From Haloglomus halophilum (lineage in GTDB: Archaea; Halobacteriota; Halobacteria; Halobacteriales; Haloarculaceae): a stretch of 64,000 nt of DNA. This document shows, in pieces, positions 19,260-26,928 of the stretch. The notes under the pieces are model-generated. The model was not told the DNA's origin. It searched no databases and saw nothing but the letters and a program-made list of their open reading frames with translations. Numbering within the stretch: position 1 is the first letter of the stretch; each line of letters starts with the position of its first letter. Location of the stretch: NCBI RefSeq assembly GCF_024298885.1, contig NZ_CP101166.1, positions 2,603,149 to 2,667,148 of the forward strand. Direction: 5' to 3'. Position numbers and translations under genes: made by a program.

Positions 19260-19715
19260 ATGACCTACGAGAACCTGGACCGCCGCCTCATCAACGCCCT
19301 GCTCAACGACGGGCGCGCATCGCTCCGCAGCCTCGCCGAGGACCTCGATGTCTCCGTCACGACCGTCTCGAACCACCTCTCGGATCTCGAGGAACAGGGC
19401 ATCATCCGCGGCTACACACCCGTCGTCGACTACGGCGAACTCGGCTACGACGTCACCGCCATCATCCAGCTCAAGGTCGAGGGGGACGCCCTCCCCGACA
19501 TCACCGACCGCCTGCAGGACCACCGGCAGATGGTCTCGGTGTACGAGGTCACGGGTGACCACGACATCGTCGCCATCGGGAAGTTCACCGATACGGACCA
19601 CATGAACGAGGGCATCAAGGAGCTGCTCATCGACCCGGACATCAAGGAGTCCAACACCAGCGTCGTGCTCAACACGGTCATCGAGCACGAGCAGTTCGAC
19701 CTGGACTTCGAGTAG
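19260..19715 (+). CDS. lrp: Lrp/AsnC-family transcriptional regulator
   Basis: A 151-residue regulator. The N-terminal winged helix-turn-helix is clear ([20 protein letters not shown], then [17 protein letters not shown]), and residues 70-145 form the RAM ligand-binding domain. The divergent placement next to glnA suggests that it senses an amino acid, plausibly glutamine or a related compound, and controls glnA. That link is inferred from position only. Confidence 0.9.
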   Translation: MTYENLDRRLINALLNDGRASLRSLAEDLDVSVTTVSNHLSDLEEQGIIRGYTPVVDYGELGYDVTAIIQLKVEGDALPDITDRLQDHRQMVSVYEVTGDHDIVAIGKFTDTDHMNEGIKELLIDPDIKESNTSVVLNTVIEHEQFDLDFE

Positions 19716-19717
19716 AG

Positions 19718-19862
19718 CGTTTTCCTGCTCGAGTTCGGCGGCTTCGCCGTCCTCGGAACTCTTCGATCTCTGACGGGCTGCGGGAGAGCGAAGTTCTCCC
19801 CTGATGACGAGAGACGCCGAGGCGTCTCTCGAACCAAAACGCGCGCCTCCGGCGCGCGTACG
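19718..19862 (+). repeat. Composite inverted-repeat spacer
   Basis: The 259-bp gene-free stretch after lrp begins with a cluster of perfect or near-perfect hairpins: GGCGGCTTCGCC, GGAGAGCGAAGTTCTCC, AGAGACGCC/GGCGTCTCT with a 2-nt loop, and GCGCGCC/GGCGCGC. They are enclosed by GCGTTTT...CTCGAG and its rough complement CTCGAACCAAAACGC. The remainder (about 19863-19974) is less GC-rich and shows no gene. Confidence 0.55.
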
Positions 19863-19974
19863 CACTGCCCTGATTGTCAGCGGCAGCACTCCTCGTTCTG
19901 AATCTGTTCTAGAGTTCTACCGAGTATCTGAGTGGTAATGGTGGGATTCTGCACTTGTTTCTGCTCCGTCCAGA

Positions 19975-20907
19975 TTATACGCGTTCCTCGACCACGTCCC
20001 CCACCAGCGGCAACACCAGCACGCCGGCGATGATGACCGCGCTGGCGGCGAACGCGATGGTGGGGCCGGGCTCGACCGCGTAGAGGTAGAAGAAGGGACC
20101 CCCGAGCACCGGGAGTCCGACGGCCGTGAGGATGAGCCCCGTCCGGCGACTCGTGGTGACCCGGAGTGCGTCCTGGCCGGCCGCCCCCCACGAGACGCGC
20201 GCCCCGAGCGTGGCCCCGAGCGCGGTCAGGTGCGTGGCGTCGAAGTTGGTGATGGCGCCGGCGAGCGCGACCAGCGCGGCCAGCGAGAAGACGCGTCCCG
20301 GGTTCCGGTCACCGCCGACGCGGAGCAGGACGGCGAGCGCGGCGCCACCGATAGCCCAGCCCGCGAACACGTCCACGAGGTAGTGGACGCCGAGCGCGAC
20401 GCGCGAGAGGCCCACCAGCAGCACGACTGCCGACCCGACCGCGAGCCGCGTCCGGCGGTCGGTCTCCAGTGTGAGCGCGGCGCCGCCCCAGACGAGGGCC
20501 GCGCCGAGCGCGTGCCCGGAGGGGAACCCGGTCCCGTCGGCCGTCGCGGCATCGACGTAGAACGCCCGCAGGATGCCGGGGAGCCGGTCGGCACCGACGG
20601 CCACGCCCGCGCCTGGCGGGCGCGGGAGCACGAAGTAGCCCTTGAGCGTCGTCGAGAGCGCCAGCGCGGTCAGCGCACAGCCGAGCAGGAAGGCGGCGTG
20701 CCGGCGGTCGCTGCCGGCGACGGTGTCACCGACCCAGTAGGCACTCGCGAGCGTGAGGAAGTAGAACCACACGTCGCCGAGTTGGGTCAGGGCGGCGAAG
20801 CCGACCAGCAGCGCGAGGGGGAGGCCGGTGAACAGCGATTCGAGGCCGACACCGCGGGTCGCGAGCACGGCGGCGACCCGACGGAGCGCGTCACGACCGG
20901 GAACCAT
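19975..20907 (-). CDS. PAP2-family membrane phosphatase
   Basis: A 310-residue membrane protein with all three phosphatase motifs: KGYFVLPRP, PSGH and SRVALGVHYLVD. These provide the active-site Lys/Arg, Ser/Gly/His and Arg/His/Asp of the type 2 phosphatidic-acid phosphatase fold. About eight further hydrophobic segments follow. Likely substrates are a lipid phosphate or polyprenyl diphosphate at the outer face of the membrane. It begins four bases after the YihY-type gene ends, so the two are probably co-transcribed. Confidence 0.87.
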   Translation of the reverse strand: MVPGRDALRRVAAVLATRGVGLESLFTGLPLALLVGFAALTQLGDVWFYFLTLASAYWVGDTVAGSDRRHAAFLLGCALTALALSTTLKGYFVLPRPPGAGVAVGADRLPGILRAFYVDAATADGTGFPSGHALGAALVWGGAALTLETDRRTRLAVGSAVVLLVGLSRVALGVHYLVDVFAGWAIGGAALAVLLRVGGDRNPGRVFSLAALVALAGAITNFDATHLTALGATLGARVSWGAAGQDALRVTTSRRTGLILTAVGLPVLGGPFFYLYAVEPGPTIAFAASAVIIAGVLVLPLVGDVVEERV

Positions 20908-20911
20908 CCGG

Positions 20912-22180
20912 TCAGGAGCGGAACTCGTCGATGCGGTCCTTCATGCGCCCCGGTGCCCGGGCGGCGCCGACGCCGGCGCCGACCAGCAGCATCAGGGTGT
21001 AGAGCCCCAGCGTGGAGAGCCAGATGACGAACATGGCGAGGACGGCGGCGATGTCGCCGAGGAAGTAGAACGCGCCCAGCGTCATCGCGGTCCCGTACAG
21101 CAGGACGAGGTAGGGGCCCCAGCCACGGGCTTTCCCCTTGCGGACCTGCCCGCGGACGTACCGCTTGAGTTCGTCCGTGATCTCCTCGCGGTGGACGGTC
21201 CGGTCGTCGATGCGCTCCTCGAAGTCCGCGAGGTCCTCGCGGAGCCCCTCGACCGCTCGTCGGAGTTCCTCGTCGTCCAGTTCCTCGGTGTCGATGTCCA
21301 GGTCCAGCTCGGTGTCTCGTTCGGTCATGTCTGAGTCCCGCTTCTCGCTGTCGATGCTCTCCATCTCGGTCTCGATGTCGTCCTCCGCCAGCCGCCCCGC
21401 GTTGGCCGCGTTCAGGACCACGCCGACGAGGAGGATGAGGGCGCCGAAGTAGAGGAACGTCACGAGGAGGAGTGCGGCCCCGAGGACGCCGTAGGCGCTG
21501 GTGCCGGCGCCCGCGGCGTAGACCCGGAACCCCGTCTGGAGGGCGGTCCAGCCGATGGCGGCGAACACGGCCCCCGGGAGTGCCTCGCGTGGGGTGACGT
21601 TCCCCGCCGGGAGGAAGTAGTAGAGCGGGAAGAAGGCCGCCGCCAGCCCCACGACGAGCAGGAGCGTGCCGATGACGTTCGCGAGGTCGATGCCCAGCGC
21701 GGGGATGTCGACCTGCGCGATGAGGAACCCCAGAACCACCGTCCCGGCGATACCGAGGCCGACCGCGACGAGCGTGATGACCGCATCGCGGAGCTGCTCG
21801 ATGATACCCGCCGGGAGCGGTGCCCCGTACACCGTCGAGAAGGCGACATCCATGCCCCGGAACAGCTTCAGTCCGGACCACAGTAGCACCGCCAGGCCGA
21901 CGAGGGTGGCGCCGCCCTGGCCGGCGGCGGAGGTGAGCGCGCCCCGGACGGCGTCCCCGGCCTGGTCGCCGAACGCGGTGGCGGCCTGGTCTGCGAGGTC
22001 GGCGGCGAGCTGCTCGCCACCGAACACGCTCGCCGCGACGGTGGCCAGCAACAACAGCGGAATCAGCGAGATGAACGCGTAGTAGGAGAGACTGGCCGCG
22101 ATGAACGTGACCTGGTCCGACCGGACCGCCCGGACGGTCGTCCGGGTCACGTCTGCCAGTCGCGACGCCCGCTGGTTCAT
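20912..22180 (-). CDS. YihY/BrkB-family membrane protein 1
   Basis: A 422-residue protein with the six-helix YihY/BrkB core (residues about 20-290): DQVTFIAASLSYYAFISLIPLLL at the start and the LYFGALILLVGVVLNAA segment at the end. A charged cytoplasmic stretch (residues 290-345) follows, then two more membrane helices. The family is found in many bacteria and archaea without a settled function. TATA-like ACATAAAAC lies about 28 bp upstream. Confidence 0.82.
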   Translation of the reverse strand: MNQRASRLADVTRTTVRAVRSDQVTFIAASLSYYAFISLIPLLLLATVAASVFGGEQLAADLADQAATAFGDQAGDAVRGALTSAAGQGGATLVGLAVLLWSGLKLFRGMDVAFSTVYGAPLPAGIIEQLRDAVITLVAVGLGIAGTVVLGFLIAQVDIPALGIDLANVIGTLLLVVGLAAAFFPLYYFLPAGNVTPREALPGAVFAAIGWTALQTGFRVYAAGAGTSAYGVLGAALLLVTFLYFGALILLVGVVLNAANAGRLAEDDIETEMESIDSEKRDSDMTERDTELDLDIDTEELDDEELRRAVEGLREDLADFEERIDDRTVHREEITDELKRYVRGQVRKGKARGWGPYLVLLYGTAMTLGAFYFLGDIAAVLAMFVIWLSTLGLYTLMLLVGAGVGAARAPGRMKDRIDEFRS

Positions 22181-22203
22181 GGCCCGGCGTTCGGCAGACG
22201 GTC

Positions 22204-22214
22204 ACATAAAACGG
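22204..22214 (-). promoter_or_regulatory. Promoter of YihY-like gene 1
   Basis: On the minus strand CCGTTTTATGT is a good TATA box about 28 bp before the start codon at 22180, consistent with a leaderless transcript reading into the PAP2 gene. Confidence 0.5.
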
Positions 22215-22287
22215 GTGGAACCGGCGGCTGGTGTCGGGACGGGTTCCGTCGGGCGGTCACCGGGAGTTGTGGCCCTGTCACGGTCGG

Positions 22288-23148
22288 TCAGCCGTACTCG
22301 GGGAACAGGTCGTCCTCGACCTCGACCGCGACTCGCTCGGCCATGACGGCGTTGAGTGTCGCCCCGACCAGCAGCAGGAGGCTCCCGCCGTAGAGCCACG
22401 TCAGGATGAGCAAGACGGCGCCGAATGCCCCCGCGCTGGAGACGCCCACGTTCGATGCCCCGCTGATGTCGGCCAGCACCGACTGGAAGCCGACCTGGAA
22501 CAGCGTCCACGTCGCCGCGGTGAACAGCGTCCCCGGCAGGACCTCCGCCGGCTCCGGGTCGACGTTGGGGAACAGGTAGTACATCGGGAAGAAGACGACT
22601 ACGAGGCCCGCGAACAGCGCCAGCGGTTCGAGGATGGTGCCGATGGGCGTCGTCGCGCTCACGACGAACCCGACGAGGACCATCAGCCCGGCGCCGAGGG
22701 TGACGGTCGTGAAGACGACGGCAGCATCGACCAGTGCCTCGGGCAGCGAGTCGCGCTCCTCGGCGCCGTACACCTCCTCGAATGCGGCGTCGAGCCCCCG
22801 GAACGTCCGGAGCGCCCCCCACAGGACGACGGGAAGCCCCACGAGCGTCACCTGGACGCCCGTGGCCTCCTCGGTGAGCACCCGGTAGAGCAGCTCGTCG
22901 ACCCGGGGGCCGAACAGGGCGGTCACCTGCCCGATGATGACCAGTGCGAGGTCCGTCCCGCCGAGAAGCGAGGCGGTGATGACCACCACCACCGCGAGCG
23001 GGAGCAGCGAGACGGCCACGAAGTAGGCGACGGCTGCCGCCAGGAAGGTGACGCGCTCGTTGCGCGCCCGCTCGACCACCTTCCGGGTGACGTCGACGGC
23101 CTCGCTGACGTGCTCACGGGCAGCGGTCGAGAGGTCGGTGGTTGCCAC
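22288..23148 (-). CDS. YihY/BrkB-family membrane protein 2
   Basis: A 286-residue second member of the same family, with the matching RVTFLAAAVAYFVAVSLLPL start and GGSLLLLVGATLNAVMAE end. It lacks the cytoplasmic extension and extra helices of the neighbouring paralogue. The open frame reaches 23202, but the GTG at 23148 (VATTDLSTAAREH) is preferred because it gives a normal N-terminal amphipathic helix. The pair probably arose by duplication. It lies 72 bp downstream of trm1 on the same strand. Confidence 0.8.
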   Translation of the reverse strand: MATTDLSTAAREHVSEAVDVTRKVVERARNERVTFLAAAVAYFVAVSLLPLAVVVVITASLLGGTDLALVIIGQVTALFGPRVDELLYRVLTEEATGVQVTLVGLPVVLWGALRTFRGLDAAFEEVYGAEERDSLPEALVDAAVVFTTVTLGAGLMVLVGFVVSATTPIGTILEPLALFAGLVVVFFPMYYLFPNVDPEPAEVLPGTLFTAATWTLFQVGFQSVLADISGASNVGVSSAGAFGAVLLILTWLYGGSLLLLVGATLNAVMAERVAVEVEDDLFPEYG

Positions 23149-23220
23149 TGCGCCCGGGTTCGGCCCTGCCGTACAAAGGTTCCGTGGCCTCCGGCCCGTC
23201 ACAGCCGGGTGCCCGCCCGC

Positions 23221-24345
23221 TCAGGCGAACAGGGCGGCCATCTCCGCCACGTCGGCGTCCGTCTTGAACGTCGTCCCGCCGTAGTGGGTCCGCGAGGCCT
23301 CGAAGCCGGCCTCGTGGAGCTCCTCGATGAACTCGTCCATCCCGATGGCCGGGGCGCTCCAGTTCCCGAACAGCCGGTGCTGGTCGTAGTGGGTCGGCTC
23401 GTCGAGCTCGCTGTCGAGGTGGTCCAGCGTCCGCCCGACGGCGCGGGACGCGCCCATCTCGTTCTCGTCGACGTGCGTGCGGACACGAGCGAGGAAGTCG
23501 GGTTCGTGGGTTCGCCCCAGCCAGAGCGGTCCGGCCGGTTTGGTCGGGCGCTCGCAGTCCGGACACTCCGTGACGGGGTCGTGGATGAGCCCACGCCGTG
23601 CGGTCCTCCAGAAGCAGTCCGGGCACCAGTCCACGTGGCCCAGTTCCTCCAGCAGGCTGTCCGCTGCCTGCGCGCCCGAGGTGAGTTCGAGATACGTCCG
23701 GGCGTAGTGGGGCGCCGAGTGCGAGAGGACGGGCTCGGCCGCCACGTCGTAGCGCGCGGCCGTCCGCACGAGGGCCGACAGCAGGATCCGCAGTCCCATC
23801 TCGGCGTGGAAATCCGTGTTCCGCGGGACGGCACCGTACGACCGGACGCCCGACTGGAAGTGGGCACCACAGAGCGGCGCCGTATCGGTGGCCGTCACAC
23901 AGCAGAGCGTGCGGGCCGACCGGAAGGCGGCGTCGGCGAACGGGATGGGCGTCCCGAACGGGTCCAGGTCGACCACGTCGAAGCGCTCCTCGTGCATCAG
24001 CGCGTTCGCGTCCCGGTGGACCGCCTCGCCGTCGAGGTCGTTGCGCGCGAAGTTCTCGCGGGCCAGGTCGACGGCCTCGGGGTCCACGTCACAGCACGTC
24101 GCCTCGAACCCTGCTGCGGCCGCACGGACCCCCCGGATGCCCGAGGCGGCGGTCGCGTCCAGATACGAGCGTGGCGGCGGCCCGTCGACGCCTTCCGCCT
24201 CGGCGCGCTCGCGGTAGGCCCGCAGCACCGCCACCGTCAGGTCCCGGTTCAGCTCCTGCTCCGGGTTGTAGAAGACGGCGTCGCCCGCGCCCTGCTCGGG
24301 CTGTTCGGGCACCTCGACCGTGATTGTCCCCTCCGAGACGTCCAT
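23221..24345 (-). CDS. trm1: tRNA (guanine26-N2)-dimethyltransferase
   Basis: A 374-residue archaeal Trm1 that makes m2,2G26 in tRNA. The SAM motif [15 protein letters not shown] is near residue 67, the catalytic DPFGTP lies near residue 126, and a Cys4 zinc site (CPDC and CPDC) is in the C-terminal half. [12 protein letters not shown] at the N-terminus is also characteristic. The ATG at 24345 gives the family-like start [15 protein letters not shown]; an earlier in-frame start is rejected. Confidence 0.93.
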   Translation of the reverse strand: MDVSEGTITVEVPEQPEQGAGDAVFYNPEQELNRDLTVAVLRAYRERAEAEGVDGPPPRSYLDATAASGIRGVRAAAAGFEATCCDVDPEAVDLARENFARNDLDGEAVHRDANALMHEERFDVVDLDPFGTPIPFADAAFRSARTLCCVTATDTAPLCGAHFQSGVRSYGAVPRNTDFHAEMGLRILLSALVRTAARYDVAAEPVLSHSAPHYARTYLELTSGAQAADSLLEELGHVDWCPDCFWRTARRGLIHDPVTECPDCERPTKPAGPLWLGRTHEPDFLARVRTHVDENEMGASRAVGRTLDHLDSELDEPTHYDQHRLFGNWSAPAIGMDEFIEELHEAGFEASRTHYGGTTFKTDADVAEMAALFA

Positions 24346-24518
24346 TTGCCGGAGAGAGTGGAGGCGGGGACAAAGGGGCTCCGTTCGTGGGTCGCATCGT
24401 TCCCGCCCGAAGAATCGCATCTTCTGGTATTGTGGGCGTATTCTGGAATCTACGCTTCGGATTACGTCTATATGTTGGTGTTTATAGATATCCTCTCCGT
24501 GCTCTGGTCGATTCCATC

Positions 24519-24704
24519 GAAAGCCCCCGCTCGCTCGGGGGTCCGCGACTCGTTGTGCTCCTCGGGCGCCTGCGACGCCCTGCGGTGCTTACTTCGCCGG
24601 GGACCCGCCTCGACTCGGCCCCGACGACGCAAGGACCACAGGCCGAACGAAGTGAGGCCGAGGACCGCAGCGAGTCGCGGCCGGTCGAGCGGGCGGGGGC
24701 TTTC
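24519..24704 (+). repeat. Short inverted-repeat element
   Basis: A 186-bp element in the 463-bp gap between trm1 and dut. Its ends GAAAGCCCCCGCTCGCTCG (24519-24537) and CGAGCGGGCGGGGGCTTTC (24686-24704) are inverted repeats matching at 18 of 19 positions. A nested perfect pair CCGCGACTCG (24543-24552) and CGAGTCGCGG (24671-24680) lies inside. No gene is inside. The left flank 24420-24515 is A/T-rich and empty; the right flank 24705-24808 also holds no gene. Confidence 0.7.
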
Positions 24705-24808
24705 AGCTGGTTCTCATCGTGGCTGTCGGTCCCGTCGTGAAGCCACCCTACTACCACCCATCCGCCAGAACCCGAATCCCTAAGCCCACACGACGAGCGC
24801 TCCCCGCC

Positions 24809-25333
24809 ATGTTCCGCAGCGGTGCCTTCGTCGCCGAGCACATCACCCCGACCAGCGAGGAGCAGGTACAGCCCAACGGCGTGGACCTCACGCTGGAGGC
24901 GGTGTTCCGCCAGCGCGAGCCCGGGCGCATCACCACCGACGGGAAGTCCGTCGGCGCGCGCTACGAGCAGGTGAACGAACCCATCGGCGAGCCGCTCGCG
25001 GGCGAGGCGGGCTACGAACACGAGGACCAGGACGAGCCCGACCGCGAGGGGTACCGGCTCACGCCCGGCAACTACGTCGTCCGGTACGCCGAGATCATCG
25101 AGATCCCCGAGGGCCACGTCGGCTTCCTCTACCCGCGCTCGTCGCTCCTGCGCAACTCCTGTATGCTGAACACGGCGGTCTGGGACGCCGGGTACGAGGG
25201 GAAGGGCGAGGGCCTCCTGCAGGTCGGCCACGATATCGACATCGAGACGGGCGCCCGGGTCGCCCAGCTCGTGCTCGCCGAGGCCGAACACACCGGCGCG
25301 TACGACGGCGACTATCAGGGCGAGAACGTCTGA
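24809..25333 (+). CDS. dut: dUTP diphosphatase (dCTP deaminase/dUTPase family)
   Basis: A 174-residue trimeric-type dUTPase-fold enzyme, removing dUTP to keep uracil out of DNA. FLYPRSSLLRN and AVWDAGYEGKGEGLLQ correspond to the phosphate- and uracil-binding motifs. The protein begins MFRSGAFVAEH; upstream in-frame codons lack family similarity. Because dCTP deaminases share the fold, a deaminase or bifunctional enzyme remains possible, but the short length and lack of the usual deaminase N-terminus favour dUTPase. Confidence 0.8.
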   Translation: MFRSGAFVAEHITPTSEEQVQPNGVDLTLEAVFRQREPGRITTDGKSVGARYEQVNEPIGEPLAGEAGYEHEDQDEPDREGYRLTPGNYVVRYAEIIEIPEGHVGFLYPRSSLLRNSCMLNTAVWDAGYEGKGEGLLQVGHDIDIETGARVAQLVLAEAEHTGAYDGDYQGENV

Positions 25334-25439
25334 ACGGGCGTTCAACGGCAGAATCGGGTGTCGTCGACCGGGTCCACTGGATAAACGACCGGTAATCGAC
25401 TGCAACACGGCTACGCCATGTTCCCCCCACGGTCGGGCA

Positions 25440-26753
25440 ATGGCAGATACCGGCAGGCGGACCTTCCTGAAGGGCGCGGGTGCGGCCGGCGCCGTGGCAC
25501 TGGGTGCAGGCGCCGCGACCGCGACCGAGTCGCTCCCGCTCGACGACGAACTGGACCTCGCGGCGGCCAGCGAGGAGGCCATCGCGGTCGTCGACCCCGC
25601 GGCCGGGGTCGCAGCCGTGGCCGACCGCATCGCCGGCCTCGACGCCGACGCCGAGACGCGGGCCTACGACGTCCTCCCGCTGGTGTATCTCACCGCGCCG
25701 GGGCCGGTGCTACGCGAGGTGGCGACGCTGGACGGCGTCCGCTACGTCGCCGCGAACCGGACCCTCGAGTACTTCAACGAGGACGTGGCCCAGGTGACCG
25801 GCACGAACGCCGCCCGCTCGAACGAGGCCGTCGACGGGTCCGGCGTGCACGTCGCGGTCATCGACAGCGGCGTCGCCGCCACCCACCCGGACCTCGTCGT
25901 CGAGCGCAACTACCAGTGGTCGGGCAACCCGCTCGGGTCGCCGACGCTGTGGGCGCCCGCACACGACCTCGACACGGACGAACTCGGCCACGGGACCCAC
26001 TGCTCGGGCACCGTCGCCGGCCAGGGCGACGTGGACGGCGGGATGGCCCCCGGCGTGACGCTGACGGGCTACTCGACGGGCGCGGCCGTCACCGTCCTCA
26101 AGTCCACCGCCGCGTACGACCACCTCCTCGCGACGCACGCCGGGTCGGTGGACGTGGTGTCGAACTCCTACGGCGCGGCCTCGGGCGAGGACTTCGACCC
26201 GACGACGCCGCTCAACGTGGCGACCGAGACCGCCACCTACGACCACGGCCTGCTCACCGTGTTCGCCGCGGGTAACGACGGTCCGTCGGTGAACACGCTC
26301 AACGACTACGCGAAGGCACCGTGGGTCCTCGGCGTGGCCGCCACCGACGACGACCGGAACGTGACGGATTTCTCCTCGCGGGGCCGCCCGGACGGCGCCC
26401 ACGACCGCTCGACCGCGCTCGCGAACGGGACGGGCCTCTACCGGCCGGGGATCGCCGCCCCGGGCAATCTGGTCAACAGCACGATGTCGCCGGGTGACGC
26501 GCTTCAGGCGACGGCGCCCGACGCCGACGCCTTCTACGCCGCCATCTCCGGCACGTCGATGGCCTGCCCGGCCGTCTCCGGCATCGCGGCGCTGATGCTC
26601 GATGCGGCGGGCGGTGACGCCGACCCGCTCGATGTCATCCGGACCATCGAGGCGACCGCCGCCGACGCCGGCCACGAACCGCACCAGACCGGCGCGGGCT
26701 TCGTCGATGCCGACGCGGCGGTCGGGCGGGCGGCCGACGGCGACTGGGCCTGA
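25440..26753 (+). CDS. Tat-exported subtilisin-like protease 1
   Basis: A 437-residue S8 protease. A twin-arginine signal (TGRRTFLKGAG, then an Ala/Gly-rich stretch) is at the N-terminus, followed by a propeptide (about 30-125). The catalytic triad is Asp152 (AVIDSG), His194 (GHGTHCSG) and Ser373 (SGTSMACP), with the oxyanion Asn279. It ends soon after the catalytic domain, with no C-terminal extension. Tat export is usual for haloarchaeal proteases, which fold before secretion. It is followed in tandem by a larger relative. Confidence 0.92.
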   Translation: MADTGRRTFLKGAGAAGAVALGAGAATATESLPLDDELDLAAASEEAIAVVDPAAGVAAVADRIAGLDADAETRAYDVLPLVYLTAPGPVLREVATLDGVRYVAANRTLEYFNEDVAQVTGTNAARSNEAVDGSGVHVAVIDSGVAATHPDLVVERNYQWSGNPLGSPTLWAPAHDLDTDELGHGTHCSGTVAGQGDVDGGMAPGVTLTGYSTGAAVTVLKSTAAYDHLLATHAGSVDVVSNSYGAASGEDFDPTTPLNVATETATYDHGLLTVFAAGNDGPSVNTLNDYAKAPWVLGVAATDDDRNVTDFSSRGRPDGAHDRSTALANGTGLYRPGIAAPGNLVNSTMSPGDALQATAPDADAFYAAISGTSMACPAVSGIAALMLDAAGGDADPLDVIRTIEATAADAGHEPHQTGAGFVDADAAVGRAADGDWA

Positions 26754-26897
26754 CCGACCACTCCGTTCCTGCCTGACCGGCTGTTCCAAAGATATCGGTG
26801 GTTCCTCGCGAATGGGCGTGCTATTGTGTGCCAATATCTGCTGGAATCTGTCGTTCGGGGGAGTTACAGAGTTACCTTTGGACGGGTTTGTCTCAAT

Positions 26898-26909
26898 CCG
26901 TTTAGGGTC
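26898..26909 (+). promoter_or_regulatory. Promoter of protease 2
   Basis: CCGTTTAGGGTC lies about 27 bp before the ATG at 26929 and resembles a haloarchaeal TATA box, so the second protease is probably transcribed on its own. The rest of the 175-bp spacer shows nothing. Confidence 0.45.
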
Positions 26910-26928
26910 GCCTCCGTAGTGATGGGGT

